From assembly GCA_026874595.1 (NCBI GenBank), contig CM049315.1:74846401-74910400 (forward strand): a DNA stretch of 64,000 nucleotides. Reading direction: 5' to 3'. The notes beneath the pieces are model-generated. The model had not been told where the DNA came from and made no database searches. It worked only from the letters and a program-made list of their open reading frames with translations. Below are positions 1 to 12,072 of the stretch, piece after piece. The position numbers and the translations under genes were made by a program. The first letter of the stretch is position 1. Every line of letters begins with the position of its first letter. Origin of the DNA: Sipunculus nudus (taxonomy: Eukaryota > Annelida > Sipuncula > Golfingiida > Sipunculidae).

Positions 1-520
1 GGTGAGCTGGCAACTTTGGTGGGTTGGATTTTATGTCTCATTAAAAGATAATCTAAATAAAATGTGTAGTTTGGAGAGCTCTGGTGCTGTGCTGTACCAT
101 AAATTTAATATTCGTGTATTTTCCGTTGACTGAAATTTCTCATTTGATATAGTTAAAAAAGTAGAAAAATTAGAGACAACGTTATATTTTATTTGACACA
201 TCTTTAAACACGTATATAATTTCCAATGTACCACTGAAAATTGAGCATAAACTTTTAAGACACCAATCATCTGCTGGAAAAATGATAAATAAATGTTATT
301 TCCAAAACATGAAAATATCAGTAACGTTTACACCACGTTACACTACTCTGCACAGTCGTCTGCAAAAGTTTACACATAGAAAGAGATCTATCCAAGAACA
401 TTATTTCTGAATTTGTAAAAATCTGCATTCCTCATTTGCCCAAGTAAAAAAGGCAAGAAACTTGAGATAATGAATTATAAATCCCAAAGAAATTACTGAT
501 AATTTAAATTGATTGCCATA
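1..520. other. AT-rich sequence, nothing recognised
   Basis: No repeats shared with the rest of the window, no splice-bounded frame. Confidence 0.4.
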
Positions 521-649
521 AGCACACTTATTAACCAATTCTCAATTTTCATTTATGATGTTGCAATTGATTCTTTTATTGTGAGTATTTAAATGTTTTA
601 AGAATTTATAGACTAAGTAGAATCTAAAATTATCATGGATAATCTCTCT

Positions 650-651
<2 letters not shown>

Positions 652-688
<37 letters not shown>

Positions 689-735
689 CACACAAACACA
701 CGCACACACACGCGTGCCCGCACACATACACACAT
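652..735. repeat. (CT)n then (CA)-rich microsatellite
   Basis: Alternating CT to 686, followed by CA/CG-rich alternation. Confidence 0.95.
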
Positions 736-959
736 AGGCAGAGATATTTAATATGCACATGCACACAAACAACGATGAAAAATGATGACCTGATGGGTAG
801 GTCACATAAGCAGTTATTCAACACATGGAGTAGGCCAAATCAGGAAATATACCGCTCAAATACAAATAAATAAAAGATAAGCAGAAAACTCTAACTACAA
901 GTTATAACATTCAACATACTTTTTCCCCAAAGGGTTCTATTCACATATTTGACTGATAA

Positions 960-1372
960 CTGAAAACGCCGATCTCACCGTACACATGCCGTTCGTTTTT
1001 TTTTATATTCAAACATTTATAACATATTGGCCGGGGGGGGGGGGAGGCAAAAAAATCCAAACACATTCAACAAGGACATCTTGCGGCAATGCAGATAAAC
1101 TAGAGCTTCGCAAAGGGCGTTTTGCAACTGGTGACCTTTTAGCTTCTCCACTTATGAAACCAACCATCTTTAATAGCATGTTTTTTTTCTGTTTGTCATG
1201 ATTGGCGCATGTACCGAGTTTACCTAAAGCTCAAACATCCATCACAGAGGCGTAGTAAGAACTAATCTTACCAGGAATACCCTACAGTTCATTGTTATGT
1301 ACGCCAGACGCCAGAGTCAGCCGGAGTCAGCCAAATATCACATAAATTCTACAGAAAAGGTAAGTAAATAGA
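960..1372 (+). mobile_element. Family C interspersed repeat
   Basis: Shares ordered blocks with 19583-20035 and 47268-47745: a G-run (1032-1045), CAAACACATTCAACAAGGAC, ATCTTGCGGCAA, TTTTTCTGTTTGTCA, and the end ATCACATAAATTCTACAGAA. Non-coding. Confidence 0.6.
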
Positions 1373-1389
1373 TGGTTTTATACCTCATT

Positions 1390-2540
1390 AATTAAGAATG
1401 ACACCTGATGCAATCAGCTGGATCATAACCTACTGTAATGAGCAAAATGTGTTTTGGTAAACAAAAAAGAACGAACAATGACCGTTTTCTACAGTTTAAA
1501 TTTACACAAGGTAAAAGAGAATATTATCATATGTATTCCCCCGACAAGAAAGTGATTTATGTTAGCGCCAACACATTACTGATCAAGGAAAACACGGCGT
1601 ACTAGAGGGTATTTAAATTAAACACCCTTTGGTAAATTGCTAATATAAACGGCGAGGAAATTACAGTTCTGCTGGATGAAATAGTAGATTGAAGAATCTC
1701 CACAATAAAACAACAGTGGCCAAGTAGTCCCCGAGGCTGAGCGAGTGTTAGTGCATGTCCTATAGCGGCATTAATGAGTAAACCCGCAACATATATAACT
1801 TGGTAGAGTCCATTGGGGGAGAAAAGTCGCAAAAGCAAAAGTTCCAATAAAAAGAGTGTTTTTACTATGTCGCAAATGTCTGCTATAAGCATTACCAAAG
1901 CGGTGTGCAGAATTACCCTAGTAAGAGTGATATCAAATAGACTTGTAGTTGCAGCCTCACAGGTGGGCGATCGGCAGTCCTAAGCGTTACTGTTGAATAA
2001 ACACCAATCCCCCGTTAACGACTGCATCGGGAGCGTAAATTAGATCACTCCTGATTTTAAAGTAATATTACGACCATTGGAATTAGCGCGGCAACAGCTA
2101 ATCGAATTGCCCAGAGCGCTGCGACGCAAGAGAGATTGGCCGGTAAACCCCGCCTGCTGGTGGCGGCCATCTTGCAGCTGGGAATAAATGGGCCACACAT
2201 ATCCATGCTTTAAGTATTTAAGTGATATGTCAGTCCCTTATTACGTTTTAATGAAGCTACGGCGCAGGTGATCCGAGTTCTGGAATCTGGGACACGGGAA
2301 TAAAAATGCTCAAGTTTATTTGTGTTGATGCGGTTAATGTCAAGTGCTGACATAAATTTATATACCGTAGTCTCTGCTAATACAGCTTTCCCTGTACTAC
2401 TATGTATTCTGTTTCTGTGGCTGGATGAAGCGTCTGCAGGTGGACAGATAACGTCTGAGTAGGCAGTAATTGTTGGTGCAACACGGTTACAATAATCACC
2501 ATCATACCTAGAATTATAATTTTACATTCCAATATATTAC
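1390..2540. other. Unassigned, partly GC-richer
   Basis: 2070-2200 is GC-rich and holds GGCGGCCATCTTG, close to a YY1 site on the complement. No coding signal. Confidence 0.35.
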
Positions 2541-2547
2541 TATTTTA

Positions 2548-2796
2548 ATTTCCTTCGCCAAGATCCCCGCTCCTGTGTGTGCTTGTTCACAACATAACTC
2601 ATGCCATAATGAAGAATCAATAAGATTTTGATGTGGATCCTGGCACATGATCCGGGTTCAGGAACGTCATCAAGGAATATTCAAAAATGTACAGATACTT
2701 GCCGAATAAGTCAATGTAAACACGGTTTTGGGAACATTCCCACAATAGGGACCCTCACATGGCGGAGGCTTGCATTATAAGAATGCAGATTTCTAG
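2548..2796 (+). mobile_element. Helitron/Helentron-like non-autonomous element, copy 1
   Basis: Contains the family's conserved internal blocks: TTGTTCACAACATAACTCA, GATCCGG, ACGTCATCAAGGAATATTC and GAATAAGTCAATG. It ends with TGGCGGAGGC, a degenerate hairpin, and TTTCTAG followed by T. The left end is decayed (TTCCTTCGCCA). Confidence 0.75.
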
Positions 2797-2799
2797 TAA

Positions 2800-5140
2800 T
2801 GAATTTTCATATTGTGTAGATGACATGTTCGTCAGCCATGTTCCGGCTGCTCGTGCCTGCATCCGAGCGTTTGCTAAGTAATACCATAGTCAAAACAGAA
2901 ACCATGTATGATTTGGTAGTCAGATTGAGTACATTTAATAGTCCGAGATGTAATAAAGTATGATTTTTCTTGTTTTACATAACGGACCCGAACATCTTGT
3001 TAAAATATTCGCTGACAGGTGTCGCTATTTAATCAGGTGGGAAATTAGAAGGGAAATGCTTATCAATCAGATATATACCGAATCACGCTATAGAAGTTCT
3101 GTCACAGGTTTTGATGATCAGTGCCCTTTGGTGCCTCGAATACGGGACAAAGTTACCCATGGGAAATAAATGATTATAGACCAATTATGTTTCAACAAAA
3201 CCTCAATACATTAATTTAGTTTTTATTAAATTAGTTAAGGGATAATAACTAATTGTCATTCAAATAATTGTCATTAAACCCTTGAATTTGAAGGTCGCTA
3301 CAGGTTTACTGCCCCTTGGCGGCCACAGATACTTTAAGATAAAAACACTGACTGTACCTTTGATCAATTAGTTCCATATCTGTTCAATATTAAACAAAAC
3401 CAAGACTGTGATGTATTTGACAGCTGGTGTTATCAATTAACTTTTACATGCCTCAACTGTATTCAATTTTTCAATTATTCTTTCTTTTCAAAATTTACGC
3501 GCGTGGTAGGCAGATTTACTGGTCTATAATTAAGTCGTCCTCGTCCGAGTTAATGCATTCAGCCTTTTTCGTAAGTCATTCAAATTCTCATTTTCACGGG
3601 TTTATAACTGGGCAGGAACTAATTAGGGTCTATCTTTCCTTACCAGTAAAAATAAGATCCATCATATGGCCCGGTCCGTTGTGATATGGTCAAGAATTTA
3701 ATAGAGGTATACAATTTGTCACATCATGCATAATTTATGAGTTACCGTAATTATGCCATATCTTCCAACTGCTCGTTTTTCCGTAAACTATGGGACCCTT
3801 CCGACAGCGTGGTACCGTAATTTACGCACTAAGACTACTTCCGTTGAGATGTCTATACATAACTAACTCTCTGACGGCTTCTTAATTAGCAGCGCGGAGT
3901 CAGGCGTGGTTGTTCTAGTATACTTGTGAACATCTTCAATGTATCATCTATCTATTTCCCCAGGGCTCGGGGGAAAAAACTGCGTTCTTTTTTCTAATAT
4001 ATTCGCTCATTGAATTCTGTCAGCAAAGATTAGAAAGTGACTTAACCTTTAACCCTTATTCAATATGAGTCGATTAAATTATTTCATTTTAAATATTGGC
4101 CGCAACATTTATAATAGTCCCAACCAGGTAATTTATGAAAGAGACATCCATGTTGACCACTGCACACCATTATAAAAGAAAACTATATATATCGTTGGGT
4201 TAAACAAAACATATTTTTCACTAAAACAAGATCCTCATAACGCAACAAAGTGACGTCATTGTTCACATCACAGCTCAGTTTAGCATTGCATCGCACTCAA
4301 AACAGTCACAACGACTTCCGCACTCAAAAATAAGAGATTTTCTGTAAAGGCCAAATAATTTTGTATCAAAATAATAAATTTACAGCGATGACACGAACGA
4401 GAAATATCACTTTTAAAAACTAACTATTTATCTCTGTTATTATGATGTAAATATACGCTCAGTTCAGGATGTTTTCTTTAATTTAAAGTGGTTTATTTAG
4501 TCTCGTGGGCTCTTTTCTTCCTGGGTGCTCTGGCTACAGCCGTTGGGTCAGGAAGGCCCGCGTAGAGCTTTATCTGATAGTTGTTTTTCTGCTTTCACGC
4601 AGGCGGGAAAAACCATCCTGCGGTTACGGTTTCCTCATAAATCTTGGCCGAAGACCTTGTCAAACTTAGACCCGAGTCATGCTCACTGAATCCATCCTCT
4701 AAAAGCACTCATAGCGTGATTAACTGAGCGGTATTCTCAACGTCTTTCGCAAGCGTGCTCGGTTTGTGGCATTGCTAATTATGTGACAAACCCTCGGGTC
4801 TCACATTTCTTTTGCTCTGCCGTTGGGATCCGCAATCCGGCTAAGGTTCTAATCAATCTCGACGTTTAAATCCAATATTAAGAGCGAGCCACTAGAAAAG
4901 GATGCTTCCTTCTGTACCCCGAGGTCCTCATGCAGCCCCAGGAAAAGTAAAGGACTTCACCCTCAGGAAAAGAGGACGTCCTCTGGTGTTAGAAAAACCT
5001 GCTGTTCTCAGATAATCCCGGGAATGGACGTTTTCTTTGTTTATGCCAGTGTCCACACAGCAGGCTTATACCTCCATATTCACCCTAGAGTGAGGTCAAG
5101 AGCGCATGCTATTTTATGTAAACATGCATACTGATTGTAT
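2800..5140. other. Unassigned unique sequence
   Basis: No repeat families recognised. 4500-5060 is GC-richer with TAATTA-type motifs and may be regulatory. Confidence 0.35.
4251..4258. promoter_or_regulatory. Perfect CRE palindrome
   Basis: TGACGTCA, the CREB/ATF consensus, in non-repetitive sequence. Function not shown. Confidence 0.25.
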
Positions 5141-5185
5141 ATGGAACTTCTCTCTCTCTTCCTTTTTATCACTCTACTCTTAATC

Positions 5186-5216
5186 ATAATCATCATCATC
5201 ATCATCATCATCATCT

Positions 5217-5260
<44 letters not shown>
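5186..5260. repeat. (ATC)n then (CT)n microsatellite
   Basis: ATCATCATC run followed by an uninterrupted CT run. Confidence 0.95.
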
Positions 5261-5269
5261 GGGTTGGGG

Positions 5270-6700
5270 TTTTTATAGTCGATAACCTATTTTTACATTT
5301 CACCGTGAAAAAAACCTGTAAAAATGTTATTAACATGTGTAAAAAATTTAAAATAGTGTAAACAACTTAAATTCATTCCTATATGTTTAGTTATTCAGGC
5401 ATCCTCTTATACACCTATCAATGGTCTCCTGCTAGTAGCCGCTTAAGTTGTTGATAATTAAACTGCTCAAGTCATCCTGTAGTCTGCACTACGAGTAAAT
5501 ATTTATTGGCTGAGGATTATGCAATAAAGATGATATGTTACACTGGGAACTTAACCACAGCAAAGGCAACACATGAGACAAAGGGACTAATTCTGGTGTT
5601 TGTAGAGCACAAGGGAAACATGACAAGGGAAACATGAACCTACAGAGGAACTTGCTAATCGGATATAAAGCTTATATAAATTTTCTATTTATCAATGTGT
5701 TGACTTTTCTATTTTCAAGGGAAAAATTGACCCAGTATCAGTGTAAATATATGTCTAAAACGACATGTAGAAAGGGAACTTCCGATACCGGGAGGGGAAT
5801 TATCAAAAACGACTTTGTGAGAAACTAATTTGGAAACGATCCTCTCATAAATGGAAATTTAAAAAAAGATAATGCGATCGTAGACCAGGGAATATCAAAT
5901 TCAAAATCAAATCAGCCATTAGGAAATTTGGGGAGGGACTTGTAGGTTTTGTGTTAAAACAGCAAGAGATTGATGGCATACCCGTGGCTATCATTCAAAG
6001 TCTCGCGAGAAGTAGTGCGTGAACAAAATGTCACACTTGCGCATGCTCCACGGCCATCAATCATCGGGGTCTCTGCGGTGGTCTCAATCCATGTTTCTGC
6101 TACAGATAAGGACCTAAATGACAGGTTTATCGCCCTACTGACTAATGTATCTATGTCTCCAACATTCAAAAATGACGTGACTCGGTGTGGCAAATGAAGA
6201 AGTGGACTATATGATTACTTAATACTTGATTCCAGTTACTACTTTTTATTCGATAACGTCTCAAATGCTCTGGAGATATGATGGGAGGTCACAAAAACAT
6301 CTAGCGATAGCAGACAGGTCTCGCGTGTTAATATCCGCCCAGGAACCCTGTCCAGTTAATCTTCAGACTCTGACAGTAAAGAAGCCCTGTCATCATCCAC
6401 CTACGTTAGAACGTGAGCCTCATCTAATTTGATAAACATGTGTACATTGATGTATTTTTCATAACTTAGATACGATCTGTCAAACGGGGATGAAAGATGA
6501 TGGAGTTACAAATAATTTTGTGTGTTCTTTGCCTGTTTATAAATAGTCTACACAAGAACACTTACACATAAAGAATAACTTAAATAGCATTACATTAATG
6601 AGAGAAGTTTACAATGTGTCTAAAAGAAATTAAACAGTTTTTACACATGCCTTTTTATACTATACATATCATTCAGTACCCATGTCTTTGAAATAACATT
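5270..6700. other. Unassigned; candidate regulatory core at 6.0-6.2 kb
   Basis: 6000-6190 is free of stops in one frame on each strand and contains ATCAATCA (6056), TGACAG (6119) and TTTATCG (6126), which resemble PBX, MEIS and posterior-Hox sites. I favour a non-coding element over a gene. Confidence 0.3.
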
Positions 6701-6706
6701 AAATTA

Positions 6707-7013
6707 TTGCCTCCGGATAGGAGGGTACGCGTTCATATCCTTTCGTGTGTTTGTTTGTTTGTTCAAAACATAATCATGAAAATCCCCGGAATCTCATGAA
6801 ATTTTCGATGCATTTCGTAAATAAGCCATGGAAGAACCGATGAGGTTTTTGTGTAGATCCGGCACTTGATTCAGATTCGGAAACGTCATCAAGGAATATT
6901 CACAAAACTTCAGTCACTAATGCATGATTGTCGAATGAACCTGAGAATATGGACGAATAAGTGAATGCAAACGGATGGCGGTGGCATGCAGTCGTTAGAA
7001 TGCAGATTTCGAG
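6707..7013 (+). mobile_element. Helitron/Helentron-like element, copy 2
   Basis: Starts TTGCCTCCG and ends TTAGAATGCAGATTTCGAG then T. The internal blocks match the other copies; about 60 bp before the 3' end is deleted. Confidence 0.75.
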
Positions 7014-7734
7014 TAACACATTACTATTTTCTCCTGTTGCTGTTTTTAGTAATGCTCCACTCTAATAATACAGAAAAAGCAAGTGAAAGTTATATATATA
7101 TATATATAATCAGATCCAGTGCATATCTTCCAGTTTTGCATATGCTGACCAAAATTGGGCACCTGGGCCTTCATTTAGAAACGCTCATCGCAATAGGTGT
7201 TTATATAGACAAAAAGTGTCACCATCATGTCAGCTGGTATTATAAAAAAATATTCCCCAGATTTCATCAGTGTAATCATGTACAGTAAAACATGTTTCCC
7301 GGTAGGTAGACATATTTAGATTAATTGCTTATTTTTTAGAACTAGGATAGAACGCGTCTTTCATGTCGGTATTGTTCTTCGGACTGAGCGTATACATGCT
7401 TCGACGTCTCGGTCGTCTTCATTATTTCAAGATGTCTCTTTTATCGCCGCTTGTCCGCTATTTGAGGTCAGACTTCCGAACTGATACTGAGGCAGCTGGT
7501 AAGAACATGCCCATACAGCAATAAGGAATGTTTATAACATCGTCAACCGTTTGTTACCTACTGTATTTGCCTTTTTATTCGCGAGGGTTCGATATTCGCG
7601 ATAAGGAACGTATCGTGAAAATAAAACCTTCACGATTAAGACTCTCCATCTCGAAAACAAGTCGAAAAGGAAAAGATTGACCTTATAAATAATAATAAGT
7701 TTTGAATATTACCTGTAACAGATATACAGTTGTT

Positions 7735-7895
7735 ACGGGGTGACGTAAAAGCGGACCGAACTGTCTCGCTAGTGAAGCTTGCTTTGCCAGCGAAGCGGTT
7801 GGTACGCCAGACTTGTGCGCCACCGTTATGGGTTCGCATCCAGGATCGGCCCGATATTTTCCCCTTAACAATTTATCTTCGTAGCAAAATGGGAG
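7735..7895 (+). mobile_element. tRNA-derived SINE-like repeat, copy 1
   Basis: GCCAGCGAAGCGG (A-box-like) and GGGTTCGCATCC (B-box-like) are spaced as in a tRNA, inside a repeat of about 150 bp that recurs at 8008-8165. It starts GTTACGGGGTGAC in both copies. Confidence 0.6.
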
Positions 7896-8007
7896 CTCGT
7901 CCAACGTGACGGTAAACTTTGTTGCCCAGAGAATAAGCTCACCGAAGTGTGACTCCTGGGATAATTAGTGTTGTTCTGATAGCAGAACGCTCTTAAGAGG
8001 GTGTGTG

Positions 8008-8165
8008 TTACGGGGTGACATAAAAGTGGACCGAACTGTCTCGCTAGTGAAGCTTGCTTTTGCTAGCGAAGCGGTTGGTAGGCCGGACTTGTGCGCCACC
8101 GACATGGGTTCGAATCCCGGTTCGGCCCAGTATTTACCCCTGAATAATTTGTCTCCGTAACACAG
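8008..8165 (+). mobile_element. tRNA-derived SINE-like repeat, copy 2
   Basis: TAGCGAAGCGG at 8064-8074 fits the pol III A box exactly and GGTTCGAATCC at 8107-8117 fits the B box; start-to-start spacing is 43 bp, as in tRNA genes. The acceptor ends do not pair, so it is a SINE head rather than a tRNA gene. The downstream tail CAGTATTTACCCC is shared with copy 1. Confidence 0.65.
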
Positions 8166-8411
8166 TGCTTTAGTTAATGATATGAACTGTTTCAAATAAT
8201 CTGCATATAACAAACAATAATTCACTCTTTCGATGTACCTTGAGTCCCTATTTAATTGTTAAGAATTTGGCGACATGATATTTCATATAATTCATAAAGT
8301 AATGGATATATTCTATGTAGGGTATTCTATTGCGAGATCCAGAATGAAACCCTCCCGAAACGTAGACAAAGTAAAATTTACGAAATTTTAACGACCAGAA
8401 TATGAAACCAA

Positions 8412-8580
8412 CCACACTATTCAGTGGAATCTCGCCCGACGGCCACCACCGCCGAGACGACCACTTTTTTTTTGTCCCCGGCTTATGTAAATCATCCTAC
8501 AAACCTCCTGCTATAACAGGATCACCCCGCTAATATGATCGCTTTGGCTGTGGTCGTGTTAATAAGATTCAGTGTTATCT
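8412..8580. mobile_element. GGTGGTCG-type inverted-repeat element (family H)
   Basis: TCAGTGGAATCTCGCCCGAC, GGCCACC, GACGACCAC at the left; GTGGTCGTGTTAATAAGATT at the right. Arms are inverted about a central TTATGTAAATCATCC. MITE-like family common in marine invertebrates as I know it. Confidence 0.5.
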
Positions 8581-9038
8581 CTAAAAATGCTTTAAAATTA
8601 AATTAATCATTTTCATTCGTAAGACTGCACCATCGATTGTAACAATAGAAAGGAAGGCGTGGCATGGAAAAACATGGCGGTGACCAAGATTACTACAAAA
8701 ATTACTACGATAGTTGCCTTGGTAACCCCCGCAAAGTAAAAAACTTTTTGACTAAAATTGCCGACAGACAAACACAGGATAAAACATAATACCTCTCGCC
8801 ATCTGGCAGATGGATACAGGGTCTCAGAAAAGGGGACTCAACAGCCTGATTCAGGCAAACAAGTGAGTCAGAAGTTCTAGTTCAATTATATAACACTCGT
8901 ATGCCGAAGTATAGGGGAAAAAATAATGCGAGACATAAAACCCGGCGCTGCTTTTCGGTTTTAAGCGTGTATTATTCAATTTTTTGACTGTTTAGATAGA
9001 AAAGATCGGGCGCGCTAATCCCTCTAAACCCTCCCTTG

Positions 9039-9349
9039 TTGCCTCCGCCAGGATGGTATGCTTTCATCCTCGTGTATAGAACATTACATAACCCACACAT
9101 TCATAAATGGAATTACATGAAATTTTCAGGGCATTTCGGGGAATGGGCCAATGAAGAATTGATTAGATTGTTGTGGGAATTCGGCACGTGATCTGGATTT
9201 AGGAACGTCAACAAAATATATTCACAAAGGTACAATCACCAAATGAACAAATCAATCTTGGGGAATGGGCCCAAAACGTGAATGCAAACAAGGTTTTGGG
9301 AGCGTTCCACATGGCGGAGACTTGCATTCCTTAGAATACAGATTTCTAG
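9039..9349 (+). mobile_element. Helitron/Helentron-like element, copy 3
   Basis: Intact ends: left TTGCCTCCGCCAGGATGG; right TGGCGGAGACTTGCATTCC, the hairpin, then TTTCTAG|T. It lies in the intron just past the donor of the exon at 9376-9584, in opposite orientation to the gene. Confidence 0.8.
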
Positions 9350-9375
9350 TATAAAAACAAATCGGACAGACTGAC

Positions 9376-9584
9376 CTGAATGCTGAGCCCTTCTCGTCGC
9401 CGTCGTCCCTCTCGTCCAGACCCGAGAAGTCATTGACGGTTTCGATCACGGGGCTCTGTTGCTCTTTCTTATCCGGGTCCGTCCTCATCTTGCGAAAGAT
9501 GGCCAGGAAGCCTGCCGAAGCCTTGCCAGTACCAGATGACCCTCGCCGGAACAGTTTGCTCAGCCTCATGGCAGCACCAGGGCC
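9376..9584 (-). CDS. Candidate coding exon, unknown protein
   Basis: Seen: the minus strand has an acceptor with a T-rich tract ending TTTCAG just before 9584 and a donor GTCAGT just after 9376. The 209 bp between is open in the frame GPGAAMRLSKLFRRG, and GC-rich third positions contrast with AT-rich flanks. From the Met at 9569 it gives about 64 residues. A basic start (MRLSKLFRRG) is followed by a Ser/Gly/Lys stretch, a basic AIFRKMRTDPDKKEQQ segment and an acidic end (DERDDGDEKG). There are no membrane segments or cysteines, so it is probably cytosolic and partly disordered. The ATG context (GCCATGA) is acceptable, so this may be the first coding exon after a 5' UTR intron, or an internal exon entered in phase 0. 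It leaves two bases (phase 2) into the next exon, which lies outside the window to the left. A Helitron-like copy (9039-9349) ends about 26 bp beyond the donor. I do not recognise the family. Confidence 0.55.
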
Positions 9585-10381
9585 CTGAAACAAACAGCAG
9601 TCCATGTCAGAAGAGCTGATTTGGAGTAATTTGAAATACGATTAATTTAAACATTTACGGTATTACTGTATGTGCTTATCAATGCCATCTAGTCTCGATT
9701 ATTAATTTGTCTGAACAAGTTTAATCTGCCGAAAATCTAACTTGAGTTTGAATCATGTAACAAATAATAAGAATAATGTCACTGCTCTTTAATTTAATAA
9801 TGGGAATATACAATGCCACAATAAGAAAATGAAGGTATCCCTGAATAAATAGTGGAAGGTACAGAGCAATCAGCACCAAAATCGGGATTGTGCGTAAGGG
9901 GATCATTTTCCAACAATCCACTGGAGCTTCTCAATAGACCAAATACGTAGGTATATGTGTATAGGCAAGCGAATATTCTGTTAAAATGTAATATATTATT
10001 ATTATTTTGATGGTTTGGGCCGTGCCAGAATCTCTAAAAGGAAGGTTTGTGTTTCAGTAGACAGGACCTCTATGAAAAACACAAAAGATAGGCTGCTGTC
10101 AGTGTTCCTGCGCGAATCCCTTGAAGAATATCAGCGTGGATATATGGTGCAAACTGTGGTATTCTGTGCCACAGAAATAAGCCTGTAGGCTCTGCTACCT
10201 GACAGATAAATCTCCAAATGCGTTTTTTTTAACAACGGTGTCATTAGCCTTCATTATCCTGACGGAGATTTCCTAATATCTTGAGTGTATCTTAAATATA
10301 CACAGAGTAAAGTATTTCCTCCTAAAAGAAAACGGATATCTCTCAATAACTGTTTCTAGAGCCAATTGTTTACCCTTACAC

Positions 10382-10800
10382 ACAAATGAAAATAAACTTG
10401 CACCGGGCGCTATCAGTGTCTCAAAACTTAACCAAAGCGCTCACGCCATCTGGTTCCGCGCATCTTCACAAATCTAGATGTTTAAATTTCTAACCTATTG
10501 TTCTTCCGTGTTTCTTCTTTCATGTTTCCCCTACTTGTTGGGAGTGGTCGCCCATGCACAAGATTGGACTTCTGGTCACACTCGTCGTTATAGTTAACAG
10601 ACACACGTGGACTGTGTTTTTTTTCACACAGAATCAAAGTATATAATAAAACAGGTGGATAGGAAGTAGTAATTATGTGTGCTGATATGGTTTTGCTGGG
10701 AAACCTTTGAATTTTACAAAAATGAAACTGATAGCGTGAGATTTGCAAGTATATCCTTGTGCCTTTAAGATAGCTCATGGTGAAAGAAAACTCACAGTTG
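10382..10800 (-). repeat. Repeat E copy
   Basis: The reverse complement has AGTCCACGTGTGTCTGTTAA, TAGCGCCCGG and ACATGAAAGAAGAAACACGG, matching 42640-42890. Interspersed family; class unknown. Confidence 0.5.
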
Positions 10801-11384
10801 ACACATTCAGTCATTCGCCGGCAGTTATGTGTAACCTTAATTTACTAATTACTAAATCAAACGTATCGAAAGGTTATGCAGCATATATTCTAAGGGCAGT
10901 ATTGATAGATCCAGTAGTAATTTCCGGTGTTTTCCAACACGCTCACATAGGTTTTAAACTTTCGATGTTTCGTTAGGGCGAACGGTCAAACTGATTATAA
11001 ACCTTAACTTGCGGTTATTTGTCCGGCGCTCTGGCAGTAGCCACTTCCTTTTTTTATGCCACTACATTAACAGTTCTGTTGACATAAACAAGCGGTTTTA
11101 TTATTTAATAGCGCTCCCGATGTGGTCCTTTAATTAAAGTGCTGGGGCGTGATAAATATAGATTATTTTCTGCTTTGATGGATTATGTTTTGGAGGAATC
11201 ACTTTTCTAGACCAATTGAGGTGATATGAATAGTATACTTGCCAACTCTGCTTGTCTAAAGACGCTAATACAATGGCAAGAAACAGATTTTCTCCGTATT
11301 TGATTGATTGGTCTGCGAATCTTAAATATTCATTTTTCATGAATATGCAGCAGGGTTACGCAAACCATGGTTTTGTATTGTCTC

Positions 11385-11625
11385 CAACACTTGTTAAAAG
11401 AAATGTGACATGGAACCCTACATATATCACTGTCGCAGAAACCTTAGTATGCATAAGCACCACGTGACCTGGCACATGCGCCAATGTTGACAAACAGCTT
11501 GTGGATAAACAAGCACATGCGTCGGTCACTGTTCTAAACAGGAATAAATATACATATATACGCATTGTAAGCCAGAAATCACATAAATTCTAAAGTAAAG
11601 GAAAATAAATAGGAAATAACGGCTT
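11385..11625 (+). mobile_element. Family C repeat, 3' part
   Basis: GCGCCAATGTTGACAAACAG, CTTGTGGATAAACAAGC and AAATCACATAAATTC match the second half of family C. Followed at 11640 by a family B copy in the opposite orientation. Confidence 0.55.
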
Positions 11626-11639
11626 AACATTACACCTTC

Positions 11640-12072
11640 AACTTCCTATTTTAAACACAATTAATGTTAAACGCACACTGCGCAGACTCGGACTCTGAAG
11701 AGTACGACTCAGATGTTTAGTGAGTGTTGGAGTCAAAATCTGTCTCCCACAATGCATCGGGGCTTCTATATACACCAACGGTGTATATATAAATGTAGTG
11801 AAGAGGACAATGTAGTCCATTAGACAAAAATTTGTTTCAAGCAATATTACAAAAACATGGGTGTTTTTCTGGAAGGGACTTTACGGAAAAAGTCGTAATT
11901 TATTAGTATTAGCATGTGAAATGGGAACAGAAGGTGTTTACTTGAAATGCAAAATTTTATTTTGAAATTTAACAGTTGGGAAAGTAGTCCCGGCCGTCCC
12001 ACAATGCTCGTACAGAAGAGATTTATTTTGAGTAGAAACGACATCTGGCGGAAGGGTGTGTCAAATGAGCAG
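11640..12072 (-). mobile_element. Family B interspersed repeat, full-length copy
   Basis: The reverse complement runs from CCGCCAGATGTCGTTTCTAC through GTGGGACGGCCGGGACTAC and GATGCATTGTGGG to GAGTCTGCGCAGTGTG. About 430 bp, non-coding. The shared limits of the six copies define the ends. No terminal inverted repeat or poly-A tail seen, so class is unknown. It follows a family C fragment directly. Confidence 0.65.

Larger units (their letters stand above)
7553..8420. mobile_element. Possible family G element split by two SINE-like copies
   Basis: Left TACTGTATTTGCCTTTTTAT, TTCGCGAGGGTTCGATATTC; right GAAACCCTCCCGAAACGTAG and ACGAAATTTTAACGACCAG, which fit the two arms of family G. The two tRNA-like repeats lie between. 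Pairing of these arms is inferred. Confidence 0.35.

Noticed and set aside
8057-8130. Possible tRNA gene with good A and B boxes
   Set aside because: The acceptor stem does not pair and the T-stem has a mismatch. The sequence is one of two copies of a longer repeat, so it is a SINE head.
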